Below are positions 32,952-41,445 of a stretch of DNA of 64,000 nt, in pieces (within the stretch, counting starts at the first letter, position 1; each line of letters begins with the position of its first letter). Position numbers and translations under genes: made by a program. Under the pieces are notes generated by a model. The model was given only the letters and a program-made list of their open reading frames with translations, made no database searches and was not told the origin of the DNA. The DNA lies in NCBI RefSeq assembly GCF_007746075.1, contig NZ_CP036339.1:4431786-4495785 (forward strand). Direction: 5' to 3'. This DNA comes from Lacipirellula limnantheis. Its GTDB lineage: Bacteria > Planctomycetota > Planctomycetia > Pirellulales > Lacipirellulaceae.

Positions 32952-34444
32952 CTTGCTGCGGTTCCGCTCGTCTCATCCTTCGGATGATAAAAGAGCACAA
33001 TCGGCAGCATCAGAGCCGCGATGAAAAGGAATGCGGTGCAGCGGGGCCAATCGTTCGCTTCGATCAAGGCGGCGATCCAGCCGTAGACGACGCCGTTGAG
33101 AACGATGCCGACCCAGTTGGCTTGATTCATGACGGCGATCATGCGTCCCTTCTTTCCCTCGGGGGGCGCCTGCTGCATGAAGACTTGAAGCGGTACCGCG
33201 AAGCAGCCGGTTGAGATTCCGAGAAAGAGGAGCGTCGCGAGTCCGCCGTAGTAGCCGATCCATTGGCGGCTCTCGCCGATGCCGGGCAGATGGGTTAGTC
33301 TGCCGTCAGGGCCAATGAGATCGGCCGGATCGCCGCTGCTGGGGATCGCAAGCAGGAGCATCGAAATGAGCATTCCCAGAGCGCCAGCCTTGAGAACGCG
33401 GAAATCGACCTTTCCCTTGGAGGCAAGGCCGCCGATGGCGGCGCCGGCGGCGATGCCGACGCTCACGATGCCGAACAGGTAGCTCGTGGCGACTTCGCCG
33501 ACTTGCTGATCGATGAGCCCCGCCGCCGTGACGGCCGATTTCACCATGCCGGCAAGCATCCAGAAGAGGCTCGAAACGATGAGAGCCATCAAGAGCGGCC
33601 GATCGGCACGGAGCAAAGCTCGCATGTCGGGGGGAACGGTGAACGACGACCACTCGAACTTCATCCCGGGATTGGCAGCCGGCAGGCGACGCACCCAAAG
33701 GGATGAAATGGTGCCGACCAAGGCGATCGAGATGCACGCAACCGACGCGAGCCACAGCTGCGTCTCGAAATACTCCTTCAGCACGCCCGCCACGACGCCG
33801 CCAAGGATGATAGACAGAAAGGTCGTCATCAGAATGAACCCGTTCGCTCGCGGAAGGTCCGACGGGCGGAGCATCTCCGGCAGAATGCCATATTTTGCCG
33901 GACCAAAGAATCCACTGTGGGTTCCCATCAGAAACAGCACAATGTAGAGAAACGCCAAGTTCCCCGGCACGTAGAAATAGAAGGCGACGGCGCCGGCGGC
34001 CATGATGAAGACCTCGGCCACCTTGCACCAAATGATGATCGACCGCTTCCCGTATCGATCGGCGAGGAAACCGGCATATCCGGTGACCAACAAGAAAGGG
34101 ATGCCGAAGATCATGTCGGCGGTGCCTTGCCGATCCTCGACTTTACTCTTGGCCGCCGGCGCGTCGACAAGCGGCGCTTCGCCACTGGCTACGTTTGCCT
34201 GTGGCGCGGCCCCTCGCGGAACTTGCTCGACGATCGCAGCGGCGCCGATCGTGATGACCGACAGGAACATCACGATCTGCTTGAAGAGATTGTCGTTAAA
34301 AGCACCCAAGAATTGAGTGACGGTCATGCCCCAGAAGCTGGGATCATGATAAAGCGTTGGAAGCTTGTCGAAGTCGATATGCCGACCCGTCGGCAAGGGG
34401 AGATGCTGATCGATCGCTTCCGCGGCAAGTTCTGGTGAGCTCAT
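32948..34444 (-). CDS. MFS transporter (LplT-like)
   Basis: 498 residues from ATG 34444 (MSSPELAAEAI). Twelve-helix major facilitator with SFWGMTVTQFLGAFNDNLFK before the first helix, as in LplT and related lysophospholipid/drug carriers. Helical hairpins include DRYGKRSIIIWCK and AKYGILPEMLRPSDLPRANG (quoted in part: GILPEMLRPSDLPRANG). Loop 1 is long (about 75-105, KSKVEDRQGTADMI). The substrate is unknown. PPK2 lies 50 bases upstream on the same strand. Confidence 0.85.
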   Translation of the reverse strand: MSSPELAAEAIDQHLPLPTGRHIDFDKLPTLYHDPSFWGMTVTQFLGAFNDNLFKQIVMFLSVITIGAAAIVEQVPRGAAPQANVASGEAPLVDAPAAKSKVEDRQGTADMIFGIPFLLVTGYAGFLADRYGKRSIIIWCKVAEVFIMAAGAVAFYFYVPGNLAFLYIVLFLMGTHSGFFGPAKYGILPEMLRPSDLPRANGFILMTTFLSIILGGVVAGVLKEYFETQLWLASVACISIALVGTISSLWVRRLPAANPGMKFEWSSFTVPPDMRALLRADRPLLMALIVSSLFWMLAGMVKSAVTAAGLIDQQVGEVATSYLFGIVSVGIAAGAAIGGLASKGKVDFRVLKAGALGMLISMLLLAIPSSGDPADLIGPDGRLTHLPGIGESRQWIGYYGGLATLLFLGISTGCFAVPLQVFMQQAPPEGKKGRMIAVMNQANWVGIVLNGVVYGWIAALIEANDWPRCTAFLFIAALMLPIVLFYHPKDETSGTAAS

Positions 34445-34494
34445 GCCGGGGATTATGGGGCGTGGCGAGCGCAGCGGCAAGGCAGATCGTCCCG

Positions 34495-35298
34495 CTAGGC
34501 GACGACGATCTTGTCCAAACCTTCCTCCTCCGGCGGGAACTTAGGATCCATTTTCTCCAGCGTCTCGCGGAGCAAATTGCTCACCACCAAGTTTCGATAC
34601 CACTTCCGATCCGCGGGAACGACGTGCCAGGGAGCGTACTCGGTATTACAGCGAGTGAGGGCGTCTTCATACGCCTGCTGATAGTCGTCCCACAGCTTCC
34701 GTTCCTCGACGTCCGCCTTGCTGAACTTCCAGCGCTTCGTCGGATCGGCGAGACGGGCTTCGAGTCGTTGGCGTTGCTCGTCTTTGCTGATATGAAGGAA
34801 GCACTTCAGCACCGTCGTGCCATTGGCGGTTAAATGTCGTTCGAATCCATTGATCGCTTCGTAGCGGGCGCGCCACACCGACCTTGGGACAAGCTTGTGA
34901 ACGCGTACCACAAGGACGTCTTCGTAGTGGGACCGGTTGAAGATGCCGATGCGGCCGCGGCTGGGGGTCGCCTTGTGGATCCGCCATAGGAAATCGTGAT
35001 CCAGTTCTTCAACGCTTGGTTGTTTGAATGCCGCGATGCTGAAATCGAGCGGGTTGATGCCCGTCGTGGCTGCGCGAATCGTGCCATCTTTTCCGGATGT
35101 GTCCATCCCTTGGAGCACCAACAGGACGGATCGCCTATTCTCGGCGTAAAGCCGGTACGCGAGTTCGCCGGAAATGGCGGTGTTCTCCGCGATTCGTTCC
35201 TGAGCGGTTAGCTTGTTCCAGCTGCCAGCGACGTAGCGCGGATCGAAATCCGCCAAGTTGACTGGAGCTTGGCGCCCGGGAATAAGAGGTTGAGCCAT
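34495..35298 (-). CDS. ppk2: Polyphosphate kinase 2 family protein
   Basis: 267 residues from ATG 35298 (MAQPLIPGRQAPVNL). The P-loop is LQGMDTSGKDGTI. The lid and catalytic motif NRSHYEDVLVVRVH and the C-terminal WHVVPADRKWYRNL are all characteristic. PPK2 phosphorylates nucleotides from polyphosphate or the reverse; class I-III cannot be decided by eye. It is divergent from the MCP-like gene and followed by the MFS carrier on its own strand. Confidence 0.93.
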   Translation of the reverse strand: MAQPLIPGRQAPVNLADFDPRYVAGSWNKLTAQERIAENTAISGELAYRLYAENRRSVLLVLQGMDTSGKDGTIRAATTGINPLDFSIAAFKQPSVEELDHDFLWRIHKATPSRGRIGIFNRSHYEDVLVVRVHKLVPRSVWRARYEAINGFERHLTANGTTVLKCFLHISKDEQRQRLEARLADPTKRWKFSKADVEERKLWDDYQQAYEDALTRCNTEYAPWHVVPADRKWYRNLVVSNLLRETLEKMDPKFPPEEEGLDKIVVA

Positions 35299-35524
35299 AG
35301 CAAGCCGTTTCAAAGCCAAGGCGGAGGTCCACTGGTCCAATAGATTGTAGTTGACGCAGCGCCACATGCGCGGATGGCGACCGGCGTAACCCGTATCTTT
35401 GCGCCGACCGTCAGCGAAAAACGTGGATCGGCTGAGCAAACGAGTGGAAAGCCACAATGCGAAAGCTAGTTTTCCCCGTGAGTTCGATTTTCATCAGTCC
35501 GGAGCCGCCGGTGCGGAACTGAAC

Positions 35525-36625
35525 ATGCCTGCCGCCGTTACACACGAACCAATCGTCAGCCTCGATGGCGTCGCCGCTACGAATGAGGGCGACGAGCCGC
35601 GCGAAGGCAGTTTCACCGATTTATTAGGGGACCTATCTCAGTCGCTCAACGCGGCGATACAGGACATTCGCGATATCAATTCCAATACAAAACTGTTGTC
35701 CCTGAACGCCCGTATCGAGGCAGCGCGCGCCGGCGTCGCAGGCGCCGCGTTCGGCGTTGTCGCGCAAGAAATGCAGGATCTTTCCGGCAAGACGGCCCAG
35801 GCTGCGGAGTCGCTGGCGAATCAAACCAAGCGGGTAATCGACGAGTTAACGCATGTCCTGGGCACGAAGGTGCGCGGCACGCGGCTGTGCGACATCGCGC
35901 TGACCAACATCGACCTGATTGATCGCTGTCTTTACGAACGGACCTGCGACGTTCGGTGGTGGGCGACCGATCAAAGCGTCGTTGACGCCCTTGCCGACCC
36001 GAGTCCGGAATCGCGGCGACACGCCAGCCAGCGCCTCGGCGTCATTTTGAATGCTTATACGGTCTACTACGACCTCGTACTTTGCGACCTCTCGGGTCGC
36101 GTTGTCGCCAACGGCCGCCCGCACGAGTACGCATCGGTCGGCATGGAGCAAGCCGGTGAAGCTTGGTTTCGCGAGGCGGCGGCGAGCCGTTCGGGCGACG
36201 AGTTTGGGTTCCAGACCGCCCACCGCTCACGACTCGTAGACGGCAAGACGTCGTTGGTCTATTCCTGTGGCGTGAGACAGGAGGGGAACGCCAACGGCAA
36301 ACTGCTAGGCGTGCTCGGAATCGTCTTCAATTGGGAAGCGCTCGCGCAGACGATCATGGTCGACGCGCCGATCGCTGAGGAAGAGCGGGCCGCGACGCGC
36401 TGCGTCATCACCGACGGTGACGGGGCGCTGCTAGCCGATTCTTGGGGAAAGCAGCTTCAAGAATCGCTCGGGCTGTCCGACATCGCCCAAATTCTGGCGG
36501 AAAGAAAGAATTTCGTCACCGCGGATCATCTAGGTCAGAAGTGCTGCATCGGGCACGCGCAAGCGCCGGGGTTCGAAACGTACACGACCGGCTGGCACTC
36601 ATTGGTGATCCAGCCCGTTGGTTGA
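35525..36625 (+). CDS. Soluble MCP-like protein: short signalling helix then Cache-like sensor
   Basis: 366 residues from ATG 35525. Residues 32-105 are a chemoreceptor hairpin tip (INSNTKLLSLNARIEAARAG, then AAFGVVAQEMQDLSGKTAQ). Residues 120-360 look like a Cache/PDC-type sensor (YDLVLCDLSGRVVANGRP and RSRLVDGKTSLVYSCGV). There is no signal peptide or membrane segment, and the sensor follows the signalling part, the reverse of normal chemoreceptors. It has too few methylation-helix residues to be a full MCP. No che genes are nearby. Function in taxis or another two-component circuit is open. Confidence 0.8.
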   Translation: MPAAVTHEPIVSLDGVAATNEGDEPREGSFTDLLGDLSQSLNAAIQDIRDINSNTKLLSLNARIEAARAGVAGAAFGVVAQEMQDLSGKTAQAAESLANQTKRVIDELTHVLGTKVRGTRLCDIALTNIDLIDRCLYERTCDVRWWATDQSVVDALADPSPESRRHASQRLGVILNAYTVYYDLVLCDLSGRVVANGRPHEYASVGMEQAGEAWFREAAASRSGDEFGFQTAHRSRLVDGKTSLVYSCGVRQEGNANGKLLGVLGIVFNWEALAQTIMVDAPIAEEERAATRCVITDGDGALLADSWGKQLQESLGLSDIAQILAERKNFVTADHLGQKCCIGHAQAPGFETYTTGWHSLVIQPVG

Positions 36626-36643
36626 GTGCCGCTGCACCGCGCT

Positions 36644-36826
36644 TCACTCGGCTTCGCCCCAGGCATTAGCGGAGCCATCGTCATCGAGCTCGATGTGAAT
36701 CACCTGCGGGTGGCAGCAGACGGGGCAGTCTTCGACGTAGCTCTGCGAATGGCCCGCCGCCAAGTCGATCGGAATGACAATCTCCTCGCCGCAGTTAGCG
36801 CAGATGTATGTTGCGTCGTCATGCAT
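36644..36826 (-). CDS. CPXCG-family zinc-ribbon protein
   Basis: 60 residues from ATG 36826. Two cysteine pairs, C9-x2-C12 (YICANCGEEI) and C34-x2-C37/C38 (VEDCPVCCHPQ), give a small zinc ribbon. The body (DLAAGHSQSYVEDCPVC) and the acidic tail are standard for the cysteine-rich CPXCG family, whose role is unknown. It converges with the MCP-like gene 19 bases away. Confidence 0.85.
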   Translation of the reverse strand: MHDDATYICANCGEEIVIPIDLAAGHSQSYVEDCPVCCHPQVIHIELDDDGSANAWGEAE

Positions 36827-37123
36827 ACGGATGCCGAAATACGAGGCGGATGCAGAAGAGCGTGTATTACGTAACCTTAAGTTTCGCGCCAGACGCTCCG
36901 AAGTCGAGTGGCGGGAGCCGCCCTTTCTTTGCACTTTGCGCAGACTTGGAGGGGTTTTCTGCCCATTTTTGCCTGGCGTGCTCTCCGTCTGTTTGCAGTC
37001 GTTGAAATGGCTGCCTACAATCGGCTTTCAGGGTCTCGATTCCGCCGGCACGCCGGCTGAAGCGACTCCCCTGGCTCATCTCTATTGATTCGCACCCGGC
37101 CGCACAACGAGGAAAAGCGTCTA

Positions 37124-37918
37124 ATGTTCAAGAGAACCGGACAATTCACTAAGTGGGGCGCGACCGCGGTCGCCGTGACTTGCGCTCTTTGCTGGACGAC
37201 GTTGGCTCAGGCGGCGTCGATCAACTACGGCAACTTTGGTCCGGTCGCTCCGGGCATCACCTTCTTGAACGTCATCGAATCCTCCGGCACGGACGGGGTT
37301 CCGCTCTACGACGTACCAGCTCCGTTTGCCACTGGGCTCGACTTCAATCCGACCAGCTTCACCTCGTCTTCGACGGGCGGGGCGGCGGACATCACCGACG
37401 GTCAATTGAACTTTGCGGTTCACGGCCAGGACGTGAACGGCAACGACGTCGCCATCAGCTCGATCAATCTGTCGGAAGGCGGCCTGTACAATTTGTTCGG
37501 CGTTGGCAATGCCGCGACCCAGATTGCGGTCGGCGCCATCCTGAACGTCAAGGTCACCGAAGTCGATGGCGTCGCGGTGGCGCCAATTACCATGATTGGC
37601 AACGCATCGCTGGCGAAGAATCTGGTGGCGAATCCTGGACTCGCACAACCATGGAACTTGAGCGTTCTCATCGATGTTGACGCTCAGCTGACGACGCTCG
37701 GCGTGCCGTTCATGGTCGGTGCGACGCGCGCGGAAGTGGTGATCAACAACTCGCTGGTGTCGATCAGCCAACCAACGAGCACGGCGTCGGTGACGAAGAA
37801 CGATTTCGTCATCACCATCGTACCAACGCCGGACAACATCCCGGAGCCGAGCACCCTGGTCCTCGCTGGGGTGGCGCTCTGCGGACTCGGTTGCGCTCGG
37901 AGCCGCAAGCAGGCCTAA
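37124..37918 (+). CDS. PEP-CTERM surface protein
   Basis: 264 residues from ATG 37124; GAGGAAA stands about 9 bases upstream. The signal peptide spans about 1-30 (TAVAVTCALCWTTLAQAA). The mature part is a beta-rich Asn/Thr/Val-rich chain (NISSINLSEGGLYN-like region AISSINLSEGG), and the C-terminus is NIPEPSTLVLAGVALCGLGC, with the arginine cluster reduced to ARSRKQA (PEP near 240). No dockerin. Function unknown. A good intrinsic terminator follows it. Confidence 0.83.
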   Translation: MFKRTGQFTKWGATAVAVTCALCWTTLAQAASINYGNFGPVAPGITFLNVIESSGTDGVPLYDVPAPFATGLDFNPTSFTSSSTGGAADITDGQLNFAVHGQDVNGNDVAISSINLSEGGLYNLFGVGNAATQIAVGAILNVKVTEVDGVAVAPITMIGNASLAKNLVANPGLAQPWNLSVLIDVDAQLTTLGVPFMVGATRAEVVINNSLVSISQPTSTASVTKNDFVITIVPTPDNIPEPSTLVLAGVALCGLGCARSRKQA

Positions 37919-37950
37919 TCGGCGATCCTCTTAACGCCGGAACGATCAAC

Positions 37951-37986
37951 AGGCCCCGCTCGCTTTCGTGAGCGGGGCCTTTTTTC
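37951..37986 (+). terminator. Intrinsic terminator after the PEP-CTERM gene
   Basis: AGGCCCCGCTC (37951-37961) pairs with GAGCGGGGCCT (37970-37980): 11 bp, loop 8, followed by a T-rich run TTTTTC. This is the clearest textbook terminator after a PEP-CTERM gene here. Confidence 0.93.
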
Positions 37987-38133
37987 TTTTCCATCGTTCC
38001 TGCCGATCGGGCGATCGCAAACTTGCACCAATTTCTGCCGCCGATTGCCTCGCGCCTTGGCTCGGCAAAATGTGAGCTCCTGAAGCCCCTCAATCGCTTC
38101 GCTTCGCGCGACATCGGCTGATATAGTAAAGGC

Positions 38134-39672
38134 GTGTCGCCACGATTTGTCAGTTCGCTCACCACCCGCTACAGCTGTCTGGCGGTCGCCTGCCGGTGCT
38201 TCGTTGGCTACTGCGCATTGATTGCCTGGAGCGACGTCGCGGATGCGTTCTACGCAAACGGTCGATGGACGACCACGGCGACCGATGCGGCAACGACGCC
38301 CGCGGGCTTCCCCGTCACGCTTACTTGGAGCATCGTCGCCGACGGCGCCTCGCTCTCACCCGGCGGAAGCAGCAACCTGATCTCGTTCTTCGATGGATTG
38401 TACGGCAGCGGGGGCGGCGGACCCGACCTATCGCTTCGACCATGGTTTGGACTGGTCGAGCAGTCGTTTGATCGCTGGACTGAGCTGAGCGGCTTAACGT
38501 TTCTTTATGAGCCGGTGGACGACGGCGCCGTCCACGGCAACTTTGCCGGCGCCCTGGGCGTGCGCGGAGACGTGCGGCTGGCCGGCAAGTTCCTCGACGG
38601 CATTGGCGGAACGAACGCCCAAGCCGGATTTATCCCAAACGCAGACCTAACCATCGATACCGGCGACTCAACGTACTTTGGCAACTCATCGAACAACTAT
38701 CGAGCGCTGCGCAATACATTGACCCATGAGATAGGTCACTCCCTGGGTCTAGGGCACGTCGATTCAAATAGCGCCGCGTTCTTGATGGAGGGCTTCTCGA
38801 ACAACGCGTTCGACGGGCCTCAGCTCGACGACGTTCGCGGCGTGCAGTCGCTGTACGGCGACAAGTTCGAGCGTCTCGCGGGTGCGGGCGGCAATGGTTC
38901 GATCGACCAGGCAACCCCGCTCGGGGGCATCAATACTGGAAGTTCGCTGACGATCGGGACCCACAGTGCAACGGGAACGCTTGTGCTGCCGTCTGAAGCT
39001 GATTTCGTCAGCATCGCCAATCAAAGCGACGTCGATTATTTCTCGTTTACGACCGTCGACCCTTCGCTCGTCGATCTGACGCTGACGCCCCGTGGAGTGA
39101 GTTACAACGAGCGCATCGGGGGTTCGTCGTCGGCTTACTCGACGACCAACGCGGCGCAACTGAATGACCTCAGCTTGGAGCTTTACGCGCTCGTTAACGA
39201 TGTGCCGACCTTATTGCAGAGCGCCGGTAGCCAGCCGCTCGGCGCTGCCGAGTCACTCGTCGACGTACCGCTTGCGAACCCGGGAGAGTACTTCGTACGG
39301 ATCTCCGGAAGCGGCGCTCTGACGCAATTATATGAGCTGGCCATTGGCGTCGAGCCGCTGGCCGTCACGCCGCCGATCGCGGGGGATTTTGATCTCGATG
39401 GGGACGTCGATGGCGCCGATCTGTTGATCTGGCAGCGGGGGGCGGGAGCTGAATACAGCACCGCGGATTTGGCAGCTTGGCAGGCTAATTTTGGCGGTAG
39501 CGGCTCGGCGCCCGGAAATGCGGCCTTCGTAGCGACGACGGTTCCGGAGCCGACGACGTGGCTAGTGGCCGCCGCTGCCGTCCCTTGGCTGGGTTTGCGG
39601 CGATTTCGGTCCGCGTCGCGAAAACGCCCACTCAGAAGGCGCCGTATCGTGAAAAACGGGCCAATTTGTTGA
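38134..39672 (+). CDS. Matrixin-like metalloprotease with dockerin-like segment and PEP-CTERM tail
   Basis: 512 residues from GTG 38134 (AAAGG 4 bases upstream). Signal peptide about 1-39. The zinc motif THEIGHSLGLGHVDSNSA at 197-214 is a complete HExxHxxGxxH of the metzincin type. Residues 255-400 form a beta-rich domain. A dockerin-like segment, about 416-456 (DFDLDGDVDGADLLIWQRG), has a good first loop but a degenerate second (EYSTADLAAWQANFG). PEP lies near 471 (VPEPTTWLVAAAAVPWLGL), with a longer basic tail than usual (RKRPLRRRR). Predicted secreted protease, surface-sorted. Confidence 0.87.
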   Translation: MSPRFVSSLTTRYSCLAVACRCFVGYCALIAWSDVADAFYANGRWTTTATDAATTPAGFPVTLTWSIVADGASLSPGGSSNLISFFDGLYGSGGGGPDLSLRPWFGLVEQSFDRWTELSGLTFLYEPVDDGAVHGNFAGALGVRGDVRLAGKFLDGIGGTNAQAGFIPNADLTIDTGDSTYFGNSSNNYRALRNTLTHEIGHSLGLGHVDSNSAAFLMEGFSNNAFDGPQLDDVRGVQSLYGDKFERLAGAGGNGSIDQATPLGGINTGSSLTIGTHSATGTLVLPSEADFVSIANQSDVDYFSFTTVDPSLVDLTLTPRGVSYNERIGGSSSAYSTTNAAQLNDLSLELYALVNDVPTLLQSAGSQPLGAAESLVDVPLANPGEYFVRISGSGALTQLYELAIGVEPLAVTPPIAGDFDLDGDVDGADLLIWQRGAGAEYSTADLAAWQANFGGSGSAPGNAAFVATTVPEPTTWLVAAAAVPWLGLRRFRSASRKRPLRRRRIVKNGPIC

Positions 39673-39697
39673 AGTCCTGTCCTTCTGTTTCTATACT
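39669..39697 (+). promoter_or_regulatory. Sigma-70-type promoter before the gene at 39805
   Basis: TTGAAG (39669-39674), a 17-base spacer, then TATACT (39692-39697). It overlaps the stop codon of the preceding gene and leaves a leader of about 100 bases. Confidence 0.5.
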
Positions 39698-39804
39698 CGA
39701 AAGGTCCCGTAACCGCGGGAAGCCCTCACATTCGCTTTAGGCGGCGATTGGTAGGCGAATGGGCGTGTTGGAATCGCACCTTTGAATCGTGTGGAGTAAC
39801 GCTC

Positions 39805-40458
39805 ATGCAGGTTGAACAATCCGTTTCCCCTTCCTCGCAGCCGTCGCGAACGCTGCGCACGGCCTACACCCTTGCCGCCGGGGCCGCGGCCTCGATGGGG
39901 ACCAACGTCGCTGATGCCGCCATCGTGTACTCGGGGCCGCAAAACATCAGCATCGCCTCGGGAAATAGCCAAGATCTGAACCTCGACGGCGACGCCTTCA
40001 ACGACATCCTGTTGAAGAATTACAACTTTGGCGGCGGCCCCTACCAAGGCGCCAGCGTCAACTTCTTTCCGGGCAAGCTCGTCGGATTCACGTCTGGCCT
40101 CGCCTATGTCTCGGCGCTCTCGGCTGGGGCGACCATCGATTCCACGACCGCCGGACCGTCATTCACCGGCTCGATGGCCTACGGCGCCGCGAACCCCAAT
40201 GCTCAGTTCAACAACGTCACCGATGCGTATATCGGGCTAAGTTTTCCAGCCGGCGGCAACACCTATTACGGTTGGGTCCGCGTCGACGTTAACAATGCTG
40301 CGAAGACGTTCCTGGTGAAGGACTGGGCTTACGAGAGCGAAGCTGGCCTCGGCATCAAGGCCGGCGCGGGCCTGGTCCCGGAGCCTGCGACGCTGGGGCT
40401 GCTGGCTTGCGGCGCCGCGGGCATCGCCGCGATCCGCCGGAAGCGGACTGCCGCGTAG
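39805..40458 (+). CDS. PEP-CTERM surface protein, no dockerin (module 2, first paralogue)
   Basis: 217 residues from ATG 39805 (GGAG about 10 bases upstream). The N-terminus has RTLRTAYTLAAGAAASMGT, an unusually Ala/Gly-rich export signal shared with the next gene. The body ends in YYGWVRVDVNNAAKTFLVKD, then VPEPATLGLLACGAAGIAAI and RRKRTAA (PEP near 192). It is homologous over its body to the following protein (ANPNAQFNN, YIGLSFP, WVRVDVNNA). Unknown function, probably surface. Confidence 0.82.
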   Translation: MQVEQSVSPSSQPSRTLRTAYTLAAGAAASMGTNVADAAIVYSGPQNISIASGNSQDLNLDGDAFNDILLKNYNFGGGPYQGASVNFFPGKLVGFTSGLAYVSALSAGATIDSTTAGPSFTGSMAYGAANPNAQFNNVTDAYIGLSFPAGGNTYYGWVRVDVNNAAKTFLVKDWAYESEAGLGIKAGAGLVPEPATLGLLACGAAGIAAIRRKRTAA

Positions 40459-40557
40459 CGAACCGAAGCGAAGGTTCGGTGAACCCGCGGGGCTCCTTAG
40501 CGAGCGTCTGCTTCGCCTTAGAGCGCATCGAATCGATGCGACGCTTGGATGTTTCTC

Positions 40558-40589
40558 GCCGCTTGCCGACGTGATTGTCGGCAAGCGGC
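40558..40589 (+). terminator. 13-bp perfect hairpin, 22 bases before the next start codon
   Basis: GCCGCTTGCCGAC (40558-40570) pairs with GTCGGCAAGCGGC (40577-40589), loop 6, followed by GTCTTTC. It can end the upstream gene's transcript. It lies only 22 bases before ATG 40612, so any read-through or promoter must pass through it. Confidence 0.7.
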
Positions 40590-40611
40590 GTCTTTCACAT
40601 GGAGTAATTTC

Positions 40612-41445
40612 ATGGGCCTTGGATGCGCAATGTCAGAGGCGTCGTCGCTGCGCCGACGCGCCGCCTACGGGTTAGCCGCCGGAGTGGCTGCCGCCGGAGC
40701 GACAACGGACGCGAACGGCGCTGTGTTCTATTCGGGATTGCAGGAAATCGCGATCGGACAAGGCTTCAAACAAAATTTGCAGATCAACGACGACGAATAC
40801 AACGATTTGGTGCTACGTAACTACGTCTTCTCGAACGGAAACTACCAAGGAGGCACGGTTCCGTTCGCTCCGGGGGCCGTGGCCGGTTTCTCTATGAATG
40901 GCCTGAACTACGCCTCTGCGCTCAATGCGGGCGACGTTATCGATCAATCGACGTTAGGAGGCTTTGCGTTCTCGCTCGCCCTGGGGACCGCTAATCCTAA
41001 TGCCCAATTTAAGAACGCCGACAACAAGTACATTGGGTTTGCGTTTCCTATCGGGCCGACTGACCTCTATTACGCCTGGGTTCGCGTCTCGATCAACAAC
41101 GCGGCCGGTACGTTTATTGTTCACGACTGGGCCTGGGAGAACGAGACCGGCGTGCCGATCGTCGCGGGAGCCGGCGGGCTCGGCGACTTCGACGTCAACG
41201 CGGTAGTAGACGGCAATGACTTTCTCGTTTGGCAGCGGAACTACGCCGACCCCAACGGCGTCCCGCCCGGAACTGGCTATGACGGCGCCGATCTCGCCGA
41301 CTGGAAAACCGCGTTCGGCAACGGGGCGCCCGCCGTCGCCGCGGTGGCAGCTGTCCCGGAGCCCGGCGCACTCGGCCTGCTCGCGGCGGGCGCGAGCGGC
41401 GTGGAACTCCTTCGGCGGCGTCGCACGAGCCGGCGCACATCGTGA
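40612..41445 (+). CDS. PEP-CTERM surface protein with dockerin-like segment (module 2, second paralogue)
   Basis: 277 residues from ATG 40612 (GGAG 7 bases upstream). N-terminus LRRRAAYGLAAGVAAAGATT resembles that of the previous protein. The body is its homologue (GTANPNAQFKN, YYAWVRVSINNAAGTFIVHD). Residues about 192-240 are an added dockerin-like segment (GDFDVNAVVDGNDFLVWQRN, second loop degenerate), then VPEPGALGLLAAGASGVELL and RRRRTSRRTS. Its stop codon TGA overlaps the GTG start of the phosphodiesterase-TPR gene by 4 bases (GTGA), so the two are probably translated together. Confidence 0.83.
   Translation: MGLGCAMSEASSLRRRAAYGLAAGVAAAGATTDANGAVFYSGLQEIAIGQGFKQNLQINDDEYNDLVLRNYVFSNGNYQGGTVPFAPGAVAGFSMNGLNYASALNAGDVIDQSTLGGFAFSLALGTANPNAQFKNADNKYIGFAFPIGPTDLYYAWVRVSINNAAGTFIVHDWAWENETGVPIVAGAGGLGDFDVNAVVDGNDFLVWQRNYADPNGVPPGTGYDGADLADWKTAFGNGAPAVAAVAAVPEPGALGLLAAGASGVELLRRRRTSRRTS

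Noticed and set aside
37081..37123. Sigma-54 promoter before the PEP-CTERM gene at 37124
   Set aside because: TGGCGTGC and TTGCA are found near 36977-37000, but the GG-GC spacing is about 18 rather than 10.
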